Of a stretch of 64,000 nt of DNA, positions 9,735 through 20,452 are shown in pieces. The position numbers and the translations under genes are program-made. Location: positions 9,615,501 to 9,679,500 of the forward strand of contig JAWHQI010000049.1 in NCBI GenBank assembly GCA_033032865.1. Direction: 5' to 3'. Position 1 is the first letter of the stretch. Every line of letters starts with the position of its first letter. The notes beneath the pieces were generated by a model, which saw only the letters and a list, made by a program, of their open reading frames with translations, ran no database searches and was not told the DNA's origin. Source of the stretch: Dactylorhiza incarnata. Lineage: Eukaryota; Streptophyta; Magnoliopsida; Asparagales; Orchidaceae.

Positions 9735-12466
9735 TTTTAAATTTTTTGATTTGAATCGTTTAGGAGTAAGCAGGAGTTGCATCAACTGAGTTATAGCCAA
9801 ACAACCACAATGCCATACAGCAACACAAGAAACTTTATTGAATCACAAACTTCATTTACAGTGCGAGTTATACATGGCGAGACATGATTCATAAGAATCA
9901 TGAAGGAGAGAAGAACAAAACACCAAAAAACAAAACTGGCGGCTTGACAAGCAGAGACCGCACAGACCGCACAACTCCAGAGATCGCCCGGCTTGACCTG
10001 AGACTGCGCGAACAGAAAACAGACAGACCGCCTGCACTGCAAGACCGCAACCTCAGACGGCATGAACTGGAGCTTATTTAATTGAACGAAGAACAACTGT
10101 CCCCAAACCGCAACTTAGATCGCCTAACCACTGAAGGTCGCCTGATCACTGAGCTCGCTGCGAACATCACAAGAACACCATAAACCAGTTTGCAATAGAC
10201 CGCTGCCAAACTGTTTATTCAAGCCGCTGGGAACCACCAAGGAAGGAGACCGCAACCTGCTGACCGCAACCCTGCGAACACAACAAACAGTCAACTCGCT
10301 TCCGAGACCGTCCGACCTCAAAGTTGAGACCGCACGAATAAACCCAGGCTCTAGTTCTTTCAGTTCTCGTTATGAATGATGGGCCATGCACCCCTATTTA
10401 TAGGCTATAAGACGGATGTCGTCACCGCCATAAAAGAGATACAGTCACCACCTGCCAGATCGCCAGCGGTCTCAAAGAGCAGACCGCGCGATCACACCAC
10501 TTGGACAATCTTCTGTCCAAGACCGCAGATCAGCCGGCAGATCGCGCACAAGCTACGCATACACGAGACCGCGCATAAGTCGTGCGGACACAAGACATTC
10601 CTTCCTTAGATCGCCAAGAGCAAGCAAGGAATATCTGGCTGACTCCAGACAAGTCGCCAGATCGCCAAGCATAAACTGCCCGGTCACAGCAGTTATATAT
10701 AAAACAGACCGCCCGGTCTTCTACAAAGGAGATAGACAATCCAAGCAGACAACCCGGGATGAGACCGCAATAATCAGGAACAAACCAGTCAACCAGCAGA
10801 CCGCTAGATCCAGACCGGCAGAACAGACCGACAGAACAGACCGGCTGTCACAACCCGCATTTTCTCAGGAATTAAGAATATCAGAGGAAGAGAAAATACG
10901 CGTCATGATGCCACGTCATGCAGGAGACAACTGCAGACGCTCAGGCGGGAACCTATTACTTGATAGTTGAAAACATGATTTCACGATAATCATTATTTGA
11001 AATCATTTATTAGGGTTTAGAGTCAGAACTGTGTCTCTCAGTTCGTGGATCAACTAGTCCACAGAGAAAATTATATATGTAACTGCAGCGGAAAACACTT
11101 GATTTAGTCCATTTAAGGTCCTATATGCACGTGAAGGCAGGACATAAAGTAGATGATATGCACTTATCTAGGCGTAGTATAAGTATAGAAAATATCTTTA
11201 GGTGACTTTAAAACTAAGGGTTTTAGTTAAAAATGATGAGATGAAGATGAATGAAAAAGCCATTTTATCACTATAATGCACCTAGTCATAAATCATTCCC
11301 AGAGAGTAAGGTATCAGATCTAAAAGCAGTGGCATAAACTGGTAAGTAAACTATAAAGTATCAAAGAGGCACAATGAGCGTCAACAAGCTGACACTAACC
11401 CATTGGCCCAAACTAGCATGTCTGAACACAAGGAAAAGCAAACAACAACAACTGCTACTACCTCGCAGCAGCGGGGTAAACAACAGCTAAAAAATCCCGA
11501 AGACTTCGGGCTACTCCACCAACCGCTACGGCTCTGGACCTGAGGCATTCAATAAACAAGAACGCCTCAGCAAGGGAATTGCAAGTGGCAAGAAATAAGG
11601 AAAAGACAAGCAATAAAGGCATACGGGGTACCAACCCAAGCCTGATTCACTGAAAAAGAAGCTCTGAAACAAGGAGCTAAGCAAAGCACCAAGTGCAACC
11701 AAATATCATAAGTAGGAGCAAGTATAAATTAATTATCTTGTAAATTTTTCATACATGAGACTGATCAGCTCAAATAAACGGGTGCGGTTTCTTACCTCCG
11801 CAACCCAAGCCCAAATCCAGGTGGGGGTACTTCTAGACCCAACCACCCAAACACGGCCCACAGGGACACAGGCAACGCCTGCTGATCACGTCCATGAAAT
11901 GGCCACCGTGCAAAGCTAAAAGCATATATTCATTTTAATTAAATCATTAAGACACGGGACGAAGCCCGAGAAACAATCAACAGGGATACCCTAAGAGATA
12001 GGGTCAAAGCAAGGCACACACCGATCAAGATGGATCACAAGCGAAACCAAAGATTTGCAAGATCACAGCAGGTTTAGAATTTTGATAGGAGGTAAACATG
12101 ATCAAAGACGCAATGCAGTTATTAGCAACATCACCGCATACTGCTAACATCACAAATACTAAGAAGAAACACCCTAAGGATAGGGTCACCATGAGATAAC
12201 TGCTGATCAAACGATTCATAAGGGGAAACTCGGAGTCATTGAACCAAAAAGGCAAAGGGGTTCAAGCTCGAGGGATTCACGATCAAGGACACCCAAGAGA
12301 CTTGGGCAAAACTCCTTGTACCCTTGTAAGAGGCACAAGGTTTCAAGAAGGAGGAAAAGTAATCAGAGGCATAAATCGTGACGAATCATAAGAGTAAACT
12401 CGAACGTTAACAGACCACAACGAGTAAAAGAATTCAAGCAAAAAGGGTTTCAAGATCAGGAGCACC

Positions 12467-12642
12467 GAAGGGATACTGGCAACATCCTTGTGCGCTTGAG
12501 AGGACACAAGATTTAAACATGAGAATCGCAACGAAATCACATGCGCTCCTGGCGGGGTTCCAAGGGGCCGCGCCCCTGGCGGGGTCTTAGGGGCAGAGCC
12601 CCTAACGGGGTCCAAGGGGATACTGGCAACATCCTTGTGCAC
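12467..12642. repeat. GC-rich short repeats with flanking direct repeat
   Basis: Between 12549 and 12612, units of about 26 bases built on CTGGCGGGGTY and AGGGGCNGNGCCCCT are tandemly arranged and contain small palindromes. Copies of GGGATACTGGCAACATCC lie on both sides (about 12472 and 12618). Confidence 0.7.
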
Positions 12643-12740
12643 CACCGGAAATCATGCAAAAATCACATCAAAATGAGGACTTCCCGAGAACTACAAAGGA
12701 CTTCTCGGAAGATAGAAGGTTGAATTTTCGAGTAATAGGC

Positions 12741-13062
12741 AACCTCTCGAGACATGAAAGGGACCTCTCGAGATGTGAAAGGGACCTCTCGAGATATGAA
12801 AGGGACCTCTCGAGATATGAAGGGTAATTCTCGAGACAAGAGAAATCTCTCGAGACATGAAAGGTGTCTCTCGAGACAAGAAAGGGCCAGAGACAGCTAT
12901 GTCTCGAGACATCCCTTATGTCTCGGGACATCCAAAGCTGCAGAGACAGGCATGTCTCGAGACATCAGCCATGTCTCGAGACATCCCCAAAGACAGAGAC
13001 AGTTATGTCTCGAGACATCAGCTATGTCTCGAGACATCCAAATCTGTCTCTCGAGCCACCGC
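12741..13062. repeat. CTCGAG-core minisatellite in the solo LTR
   Basis: The left part repeats a 21-base unit (CCTCTCGAGAYATGAAAGGGA) about six times. The right part repeats ATGTCTCGAGACATC, a perfect palindrome, with variable spacers. More than ten copies of TCTCGAGA occur. Frames over this region only reflect the repeat. Confidence 0.85.
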
Positions 13063-14039
13063 AAGAACAAGGGGAAAAAAACTTGATATTAGGGTAAGAT
13101 TGAGGAGGAGAAAATCAAGGGAAGGTTCTAGATCATAAGTTACTACACCAAACACACAAACTCTTGCTAAACAGCATGACAAGAGCTCAAAACGAGCAAA
13201 CCAACCGTCAAAAGAATCAAGAGAGAAAGAGGAAGAAACCACTTGCCTTAACCTTGCAAAACTCGCCTAACTCCGCTCCGAATGCCAAGGTAACTCCCGA
13301 GCACGAAGACCTGGAGCACTAAGGACCGAAAGGAAGAGTTAGGTCATTTCCATAACTCCAAAACTTCCACGAAGAAGAACAAGCTTACCACTAAGACGAA
13401 GATCTCGCCGAGAGCTTTCCAAATCTTCAAACCAAACTCGATTCCGACCACTACAGCTCTAGAAATCGCCGGTTGAAGGCTCCACGAAACTCCGCTCTCG
13501 CCCTAACCTTCGGCGGCTGATTTTGATCGAGGAAGGAGATGAATGGAGAAGGGAAGGATTTTTAGGCTTATATATAAACCTAATTTATTATTTAATTAAA
13601 TAATTAATCCTCCAAATTACTTAAAACTGCGAGGGCGACCAAAACACCTCAGATTTCTACGAAATTCGCACCCTAACTAAAACACGGCGCTACGAATCCA
13701 ACGGCGAAGTTAGAATTCAATTCTGACAAGCCAAACTCCGGATAAAGCCTCCTGAAGCTAAAATCTTGATAATTACTTCAAACCTTCACTTTAACTCGAA
13801 ACGACGCGAAATCTCGCACGCTCGATCTGAATCACGAGCTCCAACTAAGCTAAGGCTCGAAACACTACCAAAAGAGCTGACGTAACGCCCTTACGCCAAA
13901 ATTACGTCACAACGGGTATGAAAAATAATTGACGAAACTCAGGGGCGTTACACCGACAGATCACCAACACAGACCGCGCGGTCTCTGCGGTCTCCCAATT
14001 TCAGACTGCCCGGCCACCTTCCACTTCACTTCAACAATT

Positions 14040-15599
14040 TCAACACCCCCATTGAAGTGGGAAGTGGAAACTAGCCCGAGTAAACTCCGCAACCGAGTAA
14101 ACGGTCCCTTCGCAAGCAGCTTTGTGAAGATGTCTGCAACATTTTCCGCACTTCGAACATGCTCGACCATAAGAGATCCTCCCAACACCTTTCTCACGAA
14201 TGAATTGGTGCTCAATCTCAATATGTTTGGTCCTCGCGTGACAAACTGGATTGTTAACCAGCTTGAGAGCACTCTCATTGTCCCCGCGTAGCATTGTGGG
14301 ACCTCGAACCTCCTCATGAACGTCCTCCACCAACCTCCTGAGCCAAACGGCTTCCTGAGCTGCCAAGGACGAAGCCTTGTATTCCTCTTCTATGGTAGAT
14401 ACGGACACTGAGTCCTGCTTTTTACTGCACCAAGAAATAGCTGTGGGGCCAGTCATAAAGACAAAACCAGACATTGATCTCCGATCATCCACGTCTCCCC
14501 CATAATCAACATCCATGTATCCAAGCAACTCCAAGCTTGACCCTTTCCTATATAGGAGACCCAAATCAGAGGTCGACTTCACATACTTCAAAATTCCTTT
14601 CGCCGCTAGAAGATGAGGCTTCCGTGGCTCCGCCATGTACCGACTCACTTTGCCAACTGCATAAGCAATATCTGGCCTCGTGATGGTCAAGTAAATCAAA
14701 CTCCCAACCAGAGCTCGGAACACCAACAGATCAGATAGAATTCTTCCCTCATCCTTCCGAAGTTTATGATGCTGTTCCAGAGGTATAGAGCTGCTCTTCC
14801 CTTCCTCCATGCCGAATCGTTGAACGATCCGCTCCGCATATCCAGCCTGAGAAACAAGCACTCCGCTCTCCCGCCACTGAACCTCGAGTCCAAGGAAATG
14901 GTGAAGCTCACCCAGATCCTTCATCTCAAACCTGATAGCAAGCTTGGCTCTCAGCCTCGCTACTGCCTCCTTCGAGTTCCCGGTGACAATCATGTCATCC
15001 ACATATAGCAGAACAATAACCCGAAGCGCCCCCTTCTTCTTGACGAACAAGCTAAAATCAGAGTCTGAAGCAAAGAACCCATAGAATAGAAGATACTCCG
15101 CGATCTTCCCATACCACGCCCGAGGCGCTTGCTTCAACCCATACAGGGCCTTCTTCAGTTTGTAGACGTAGTACGGACAATCCTCTAAGATGAAGCCCGG
15201 CGGTTGGATCATGAAGATATCCTTGTCAATCTCTCCGTATAAGAAAGCATTCTTCACATCGAGCTGCCAAATCTCCCATCCACTGGATGCCGCCAAAGCA
15301 ATAACAAATCGAACCGAAGTCATCTTTGCCACTGTACTGAACGTCTCATCATAATCTTCTCCATACTGCTGTGAGAACCCGTGAGCCACAAGGCGAGCCT
15401 TGTATCGCTCGATCGTACCGTCAGCTTTCTTCTTGAGTTTATAAACCCATTTGCATGTCACAGGGGTAATGCCCTTGGGCCTGGGCACTAGAGACCAAGT
15501 CTCATTCTTCTTGAGAGCATCCATCTCTTCTTGCATAGCAATGTCCCACTGCTTCACGCCTTTAGCCTTCTCAAAGCTCGATGGCTCCCTTTCATCCAA
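14040..15599 (-). CDS. pol: Copia RT and RNase H (pol C-terminal half)
   Basis: Open for 519 residues. The RT begins with EKAKGVKQWDIAMQEEMDAL and has TWSLVPRPKG, KWVYKLKKKADG, RYKARLVAHGFSQ, the motif QLDVKNAFLYGEI, the catalytic LYVDDMIV, and IRFEMKDLGELHHFLGLE. The RNase H part follows with TRPDIAYAV, SKKQDSVSVSTIEEEY, RGDNESALKLVNNP and RTKHIEIEHQFIRE. All diagnostic blocks of copia RT-RH are present and uninterrupted. The first Met is not the native start: the linker from integrase reaches it through a one-base frameshift near 15600. The frame ends in the polypurine tract at 14040. This is the best-preserved enzyme module of the left half. Confidence 0.9.
   Translation of the reverse strand: MDEREPSSFEKAKGVKQWDIAMQEEMDALKKNETWSLVPRPKGITPVTCKWVYKLKKKADGTIERYKARLVAHGFSQQYGEDYDETFSTVAKMTSVRFVIALAASSGWEIWQLDVKNAFLYGEIDKDIFMIQPPGFILEDCPYYVYKLKKALYGLKQAPRAWYGKIAEYLLFYGFFASDSDFSLFVKKKGALRVIVLLYVDDMIVTGNSKEAVARLRAKLAIRFEMKDLGELHHFLGLEVQWRESGVLVSQAGYAERIVQRFGMEEGKSSSIPLEQHHKLRKDEGRILSDLLVFRALVGSLIYLTITRPDIAYAVGKVSRYMAEPRKPHLLAAKGILKYVKSTSDLGLLYRKGSSLELLGYMDVDYGGDVDDRRSMSGFVFMTGPTAISWCSKKQDSVSVSTIEEEYKASSLAAQEAVWLRRLVEDVHEEVRGPTMLRGDNESALKLVNNPVCHARTKHIEIEHQFIREKGVGRISYGRACSKCGKCCRHLHKAACEGTVYSVAEFTRASFHFPLQWGC
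14046..14055 (-). other. Polypurine tract of nested copia
   Basis: On the minus strand CAATGGGGG directly precedes the TGTTGAAATTG start of the 3' LTR. It primes plus-strand DNA synthesis. Position and sequence fit. Confidence 0.7.
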
Positions 15600-17050
15600 G
15601 GGACCAGCAATGAAACATGAGAAAAGCTCACCATGTTTCCTCCTGTGTATCGATCCGGTGGCTTGATAGTCCTCTTCGACTTCCTAAGAGGTTGCTCCTG
15701 ACTAACAACCTCCTCAGCTGCTTCTTTTGTGCTAGCTCCTCTTCCAGATAAACTTGGAGCATCACTCCCTCTACTTCCAGAACCTGAAGCCTCCATCTCA
15801 GAGCTTGACACAGCTGGAGCTCCTGGTGAAACAGGCAACTCCACTTGAAGATTTCCCGCAGCCTTCCCTTTTTCATCAACCTTGCTCTCCGGTAGTTCAA
15901 CTCCTGAACTCCCCTTATAGGAAGTCACCTCATCGAACACCACATCCCGAGATACCACTGATCTCCGTGTCTCAGGATCCATGCATCTCCATCCCTTCTT
16001 CCACTCATCATATCCAACAAAAACTAGCTTCCTTGCTTTCGCATCTAGCTTTGTCCGAAGAGCATCGGGAATATGTACATAACAGGTTGACCCGAACACC
16101 CGAATGTGTGCAACACTTGGCTTCTCCTTAAACATCAGTTCATGAGGGGTATTCATGTTGATAGGACTTAGAGGCATCCTGTTGATGACGTACGCTGCAC
16201 AAGACATTCCCTCTGCCCAGAAGGACTTTGGGATACTCTTGGCATGAAGCCAGCATTTGCAGGTTTCCGTCAGATGACAGATCTTCCTCTTTGCAACGCC
16301 ATTTTGCAGTGGAGTATGGGCACAAGTGAGCTCTCTCCGGACGCCGTGCTTCCTGCAAAAACTTGAGAACTCACCAGAGGTGAACTCCCCACCATTGTCA
16401 GTTCTCAATTTTTTCACCCGCAGGCCTAACCGACCTTCCACCAGCTCCTTGAACTCCACAAACTTAACAAAAGCTTCCGACTTCTCTTTCAGAAAATACA
16501 CCCAGACATATCTGGTGTAATCGTCAATCAACACCAACATATATCTATTGCCTCCAAGGCTTGGGGTGGCAGTTGGTCCCATCAAATCACTGTGAATGCA
16601 CTCCAACGGCGCTTTGCATCTTGTTTGTGATTTATCAAATGGAAGTCGATGAGACTTTCCAAACTGACACCCTGCACAAACATGACCGTCTCCATAGGAG
16701 GACAAGCTAGGCAAGCCCTTGACAAGGCCCTTTACCACCATATCCTTCAATTTGTCCATGCCTACATGCCCCAACCTTTCATGCCAGATAGCCGCGCTAT
16801 CATTAGTCTTCATTTTATCAACATAGGTACTTGTCGATAACACGAACAAGTCCTTTACCTGCTTTCCAACATGGATAACATCTCCCTTTATCTCCGGTTG
16901 AGTTTTAAGAAACTTCACTTCTGTTGGGCCAAACAGAACGTGATAACCGGCATCGACCACATTGGTCACAGAGAAGAGATTCTTCTTCATACCAGGCACG
17001 TGATAAACACTCCTCAATGTGAGTGGACCCTTATCACTGCTCAGAGAGAC
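15554..17050 (-). pseudogene. Copia integrase with catalytic Glu to Lys change
   Basis: Open for about 487 residues. GAG-pre-integrase: IWHERLGHVGMDKL with CAGCQFGKSHRLPF (His/Cys zinc site). Core: Asp in CIHSDLMGP, Asp in RTDNGGEFTSGEF, and then LQNGVAKRKICHL where the family has NGVAERKNR; the third acidic catalytic residue is therefore Lys (a G-to-A change). The C-terminal region KLVFVGYDEWKKGWRCMDPETRR is followed by a long Ser/Glu-rich linker to RT. A frameshift separates it from the protease near 17065, another from RT near 15600. Strand transfer should be abolished in this copy. Confidence 0.85.
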
Positions 17051-17064
17051 AACACCTTCTTGTT

Positions 17065-18126
17065 CTACTGCTGAACAGAATTATCAGCCGTAATGATTGC
17101 ATCGCTACCTGAGTAAGGTGCCAAAGAATAGAACTTTGATTCACCCCCGGTGAGGTGATGCCCACACCCTGAATCCACGATCCAATCCTCTTCTAAGTTG
17201 ATGGCGGCCAAGGCCTTAATGGGCATCACCGTCATATTGGCCGCAAAGGCTCCTCCCAATCCAGCTTCATCAGACTTTGGCTTCTCCTTCTCCGCTGCAT
17301 GTCCCGGCTGAAGATTAACCCGGCAATCCTTCATGAAGTGGCCGGTCTTATTGCACCTAATGCACCTTGGTCCCTCTCCCTTCTTCTTCCCATCAGACTT
17401 AGAAGCATAACCTCTATCCTGCTGACCTGAAGTAGAGGGTCCATCATGACCTGGCTTCTTCTTCTCCCATTTCTTCTTCTTCTTCCCAGAGAACAACACA
17501 TCATTATCTCCCCCAGAGATAGAAGTCCCTGCCATCTGTCTTGCCAAACTTTCCTGCGAAGCAAGTAAGTTCTCCAGCTCCAATAGAGATGGTTGATTTG
17601 CCCAACCCTGAACTGATGTCACAGAGGCATGATACTCCTTCCGCAACCCGCGAATGATATGCCTCTTCAGTTTTGCTTCCGAGATGGGCTCATCAGGGTC
17701 CAATGCAGAAATCTCTGCTGTGAGGTTCTTCATCTTGAGAAAGAAGGTAGAGATAGAAAGATCACCTTGAGTGGCCTTCGCCAACTCATTTTCAAGAATC
17801 TGTAGCCGAGCTACGTTCTTTTAGTTGAACAGTCCATCCAAAGATGTCCAAATCTCAGCAGCAGATTTACATCCAATGATGTGATCGAATAGCTCTGGTG
17901 AGATAGCCCTCTTGAGTGTGAACTCTACCTTTGCATTAGTCCTCCTCCAAAGTCTCACCTCTGCCATATTATCTCCTGCTAGAAACACTTCTTGTGTGTC
18001 TTCTCCTCCAACTATCTCCCATAGATCCTCGCCAAGTAAGTAACTCTCCATACACGACCTCCATTTCTTATAGTTAGTCGATGTGAGGAGTTCAATACCA
18101 AGCCCTCTTGCGTATCCACCTTCCAT
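17065..18126 (-). pseudogene. gag: Copia gag and protease
   Basis: Minus ATG at 18126: MEGGYARGLGIELLTSTNYKKW..., then DLWEIVGGEDTQ and a helical gag core (RHIIRGLRKEYHASVTSVQGW, SLLELENLLASQESLARQM). A zinc knuckle CIRCNKTGHFMKDC (CX2CX4HX4C) lies near 17310-17350. The protease active site is WIVDSGCGHHLTGG, with D-S-G intact, near 17170. One in-frame TAA at 17821-17823 splits gag (LFN*KNVARLQ). The frame ends at a TAG near 17065 where a one-base shift leads into the integrase part. Confidence 0.88.
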
Positions 18127-18203
18127 GACAATCTATGTGGTCTCTTCTTCACAAAGACGATGTCTACTCAAGTTGATCACTGCTTATCCACTCCAACAAT
18201 CTA

Positions 18204-18215
18204 GCTCTGATACCA
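18204..18215 (-). other. Primer-binding site of nested copia
   Basis: Minus-strand TGGTATCAGAGC, complementary to the 3' end of initiator Met tRNA, abuts the 5' LTR. Confidence 0.85.
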
Positions 18216-19416
18216 TGTTAAATTTTTTGATTTGAATCGTTTAGGAGTAAGCACGAGTTGCATCAACTGAGTTATAGCCAAACAACCACAATGACACACA
18301 ACAACACAAGAAACTTTATTGAATCACAAACTTCATTTACAGTGCGAGGTATACATGGCGAGACATGATTCATAAGAATCACGAAGGAGAGAAGAACAAA
18401 ACACCAAAAAACAAAACTGGCGGCTTGACAAGCAGAGACCGCACAGACCGCACAACTCCAGAGATCGCCCGGCTTGACCTAAGACCTCGCGAACAGAAAA
18501 CAGACAGACCGCCTGCACTGCAAGACCGCCACCTCAGACCGCACGAACTGGAGCTTATTGAATTGAACGAAGAACAGCTGTCGCCAAACCGCAACTCAGA
18601 TCGCCTAACCACTGAAGGTCGCCTGATCACTGAGCTCGCTGCGAACAGCACAAGAACACCATAAACCAGTTCGCAGACAGACCGTTGCCGAACTGTTTAT
18701 TCAAGCCGCTGGGAACCACCAAGGAAGGAGACCGCAACCTGCTGACCGCAAGCCTGCGAACACAACAAACAGTCAACTCGCTTCCGAGACCGCCCGACCT
18801 CAAAGTTGAGACCGCATGAATTAACCCAGGCTCCAGTTCTTATAGTTCTCGTTATGAATGACGGGCCATGCACCCCTATTTATAGGCGGCAAGACGGATG
18901 TCATCACCGCCACAAAAGAGATACAGTCACCACCCGCCAGATCTCCAGCGGTCTCAAAGAGCAGACCGCATGATCACATCACTTGGACAATCTTCCGTCC
19001 AAGACCGCAGATCAGCCGGCAGATCGCGCACAAGCCGCGCAAACACGAGACCGCACACAAGCCGTGCTAACACAAGACATTCCTTCCTTAGATCGCCAAG
19101 AGCAAACAAGGAACATCTGGCTGACTCCAGACAAGTCGCCAGATCGCCAAGCACAAGACGCCCGGTCACAGCGGTTATATATAAAACAGACCGCCCGGTA
19201 TTCTACAAAGGAGATAGACAATCCAAGCAGAACAACCCGGGACGAGACCGCAACAACCAGGAACAAACCGGTCAACCAGCAGACCGCCAAAACTAGACTG
19301 GCAGAACAGACCGACAGAACAGACCGGTAGATCACCAACACAGACCGCGCGGTCTCTGCGGTCTCCCAATTTTAGACCGCCCGACCATCTTCCACTTCAC
19401 TTCAACAATTTCAACA
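18216..19416 (-). repeat. 5' LTR of nested copia
   Basis: 1201 bases; minus-strand ends TGTTGAAATTG and TTTAACA. Minus-strand TATA box CTATAAATAGGGG at 18876-18885, with a second TATA-like stretch at about 19180. Dense in GACCGC/GCGGTC motifs, including a CCGCGCGG at 19345-19352. Confidence 0.9.
18876..18885 (-). promoter_or_regulatory. TATA box of nested copia 5' LTR
   Basis: CTATAAATAG on the minus strand in a position that leaves about 630 bases of R/U5 to the primer-binding site. The same box is at 10394-10403 in the other LTR. Confidence 0.6.
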
Positions 19417-19813
19417 CTTTCAACCCGATCGGTCTCCCCTTTGCTGGTATCAATTTCATAAGATGAGCTTCCCTCATCCTCATTATCAGCAGCGGTTTCA
19501 TCATCAGCAACAACTTTATTATCAACAGCGGCTTCATTTTCTTCAGCGGTTTTATTTTCTACGTCGGCTTCATCTTCATCATCCTCTTCCTCTTCCAAGA
19601 TACTGGGATCTGCCTTGTCCTTACCCTTTATCTGCATGTAATATCATCTAACTTTTTCTTCAAGGATGGGTATACATTCGAGAAGCTGAAGTCCTCGAAG
19701 CCTTAGGACAGACCGTCGCGCTCTCTCAAGCGGTTTAAGGCGGCATCGATCCCCTTGGCGATATGGGGAAAGACCTCATCTTGGAAGACCGGGTTATCGA
19801 TGTCATATTATTT

Positions 19814-19890
19814 CTGAAAAAGATAAAAAGGTTAGACTGCACAGTCTGAGAAAATCGGACAGCATAAATGTTCATCAGGTGATAACTTAC
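19814..19890 (-). other. Intron 2 of antisense gene B
   Basis: Minus-strand GTAAGT donor and TTTTTATCTTTTTCAG acceptor, 77 bases, joining coding sequence with recognisable protein character on both sides. One stop (TAA) occurs just after the acceptor. Confidence 0.55.
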
Positions 19891-20381
19891 CAGCGCGGCT
19901 TCCTTTAACCGCGTGATCTCCTTTGCCTACTCGGCACATGTATTCTCTAAATGATTGTGTGCCGATATTAGCCGCCTATAAGATAGGCCCATGAAATGGT
20001 TAGTTGCAAAACTCTTTGCGCTAACCTGGGCGGCTAACTTGGCGAGCTCTTCCTCCGGGACTTCATTAAGTTTTCTCAGTGTTTTTTGGCCATACATTGC
20101 AGCACCGGCGGCTATGGCATGGAGGCTTATTTTTTCACTCCCCCAGTACATGAGCACGGTCGACTCTTGCACGCAGTCGCCATTTGGGTGCCATAGCAAG
20201 GTCGGATTGCCCCACAGATCCTTAGGATTACGGCAGAAGTAGAGGGGATTGAACTCGCTAGAAGAAGCCGATTCCTCCTCTGCGGACCCCTGCAACTTGC
20301 TTTTCTTCCGCCACCTCTCCCTCTGAGTTAGAACCAGGCCACCAGGGCTGAACGGTTTGTTCTTCAGGACAACAACAGTGG

Positions 20382-20452
20382 CTTCAAAACAAAGACAAAA
20401 GGTTAATAAGACAGGTCACTCGGTCACAAGAAGACGGTCATGGAAAACTTAC
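20382..20452 (-). other. Intron 1 of antisense gene B
   Basis: Minus-strand GTAAGT donor, T-rich tract TTTTGTCTTTGTTTTGAAG acceptor, 71 bases. Reading frame is continuous across it. Confidence 0.65.

Larger units (their letters stand above)
10846..13952. mobile_element. 3.1-kb solo LTR inside the copia LTR (Tekay/Del-type?)
   Basis: Begins TGTCACAACCC and ends GGGGCGTTACA, with near-perfect 5-base duplication CCGGC (10841-10845) and CCGAC (13953-13957). The element at 47442-50927 has the same ends, the same block CGTCATGATGCCACGTCATG near the left end and ACGTAACGCCCTTACG near the right end, so both are LTRs of one family. No coding domain is present, hence solo LTR. Length and TGTCAC...GTTACA termini fit the Ty3/gypsy Tekay/Del lineage, but without internal sequence that is an inference. 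A TATATATAAA box at 13569-13578 suggests + orientation. Confidence 0.8.
9735..14045 (-). repeat. 3' LTR of nested copia, split by a solo LTR
   Basis: Matches 18216-19416 over 9735-10845 and 13953-14045; the intervening 10846-13952 is a separate insertion. The minus-strand TATA box (CTATAAATAGGGG) is at 10394-10403. It is very rich in GACCGC and GCGGTC hexamers, like the other LTR. Several short frames here are non-coding LTR sequence. Confidence 0.88.
9735..19416 (-). mobile_element. Ty1/copia retrotransposon nested in Tat gene B
   Basis: Complete structure on the minus strand: 5' LTR 18216-19416, primer-binding site 18204-18215, gag-PR-INT-RT-RH 18126->14040, polypurine tract, 3' LTR 9735-14045 (itself split by an insertion). 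Flanking target-site duplication CTTTC at 9730-9734 and 19417-19421. Domain order PR-INT-RT-RH is the copia order. Gag and pol resemble TNT1/RE1-type plant elements; I do not assign a sublineage. Few lesions: one in-frame stop, two frameshifts and one catalytic change, so it is younger than the Tat host copy. Confidence 0.92.

Noticed and set aside
9594..9800. Stand-alone small Ser-rich protein gene on the minus strand
   Set aside because: It is the last exon of antisense gene B; the first residues come from the copia LTR.
9884..10321. Open frames in the copia 3' LTR, also at 18333-18664 in the 5' LTR
   Set aside because: Same sequence in both LTRs on both strands; LTR composition (GACCGC repeats) gives stop-poor frames without domains.
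12741..13062. CRISPR-like array (repeats with spacers)
   Set aside because: Repeats are short, degenerate, palindromic and variable in spacing, spacers are not unique sequence of constant length, and the context is a plant LTR.
12668..13138. Frames on both strands with repeated SRD/SRH-type motifs
   Set aside because: Direct consequence of the CTCGAG-core minisatellite; frames exist on both strands and in several phases.
14474..16840. + strand frames opposite copia pol
   Set aside because: Shadows of the minus-strand integrase and RT frames; no domain and no initiation context.
19332..19637. Acidic minus-strand frame as a separate gene
   Set aside because: It is the penultimate part of gene B reading through into the copia LTR.
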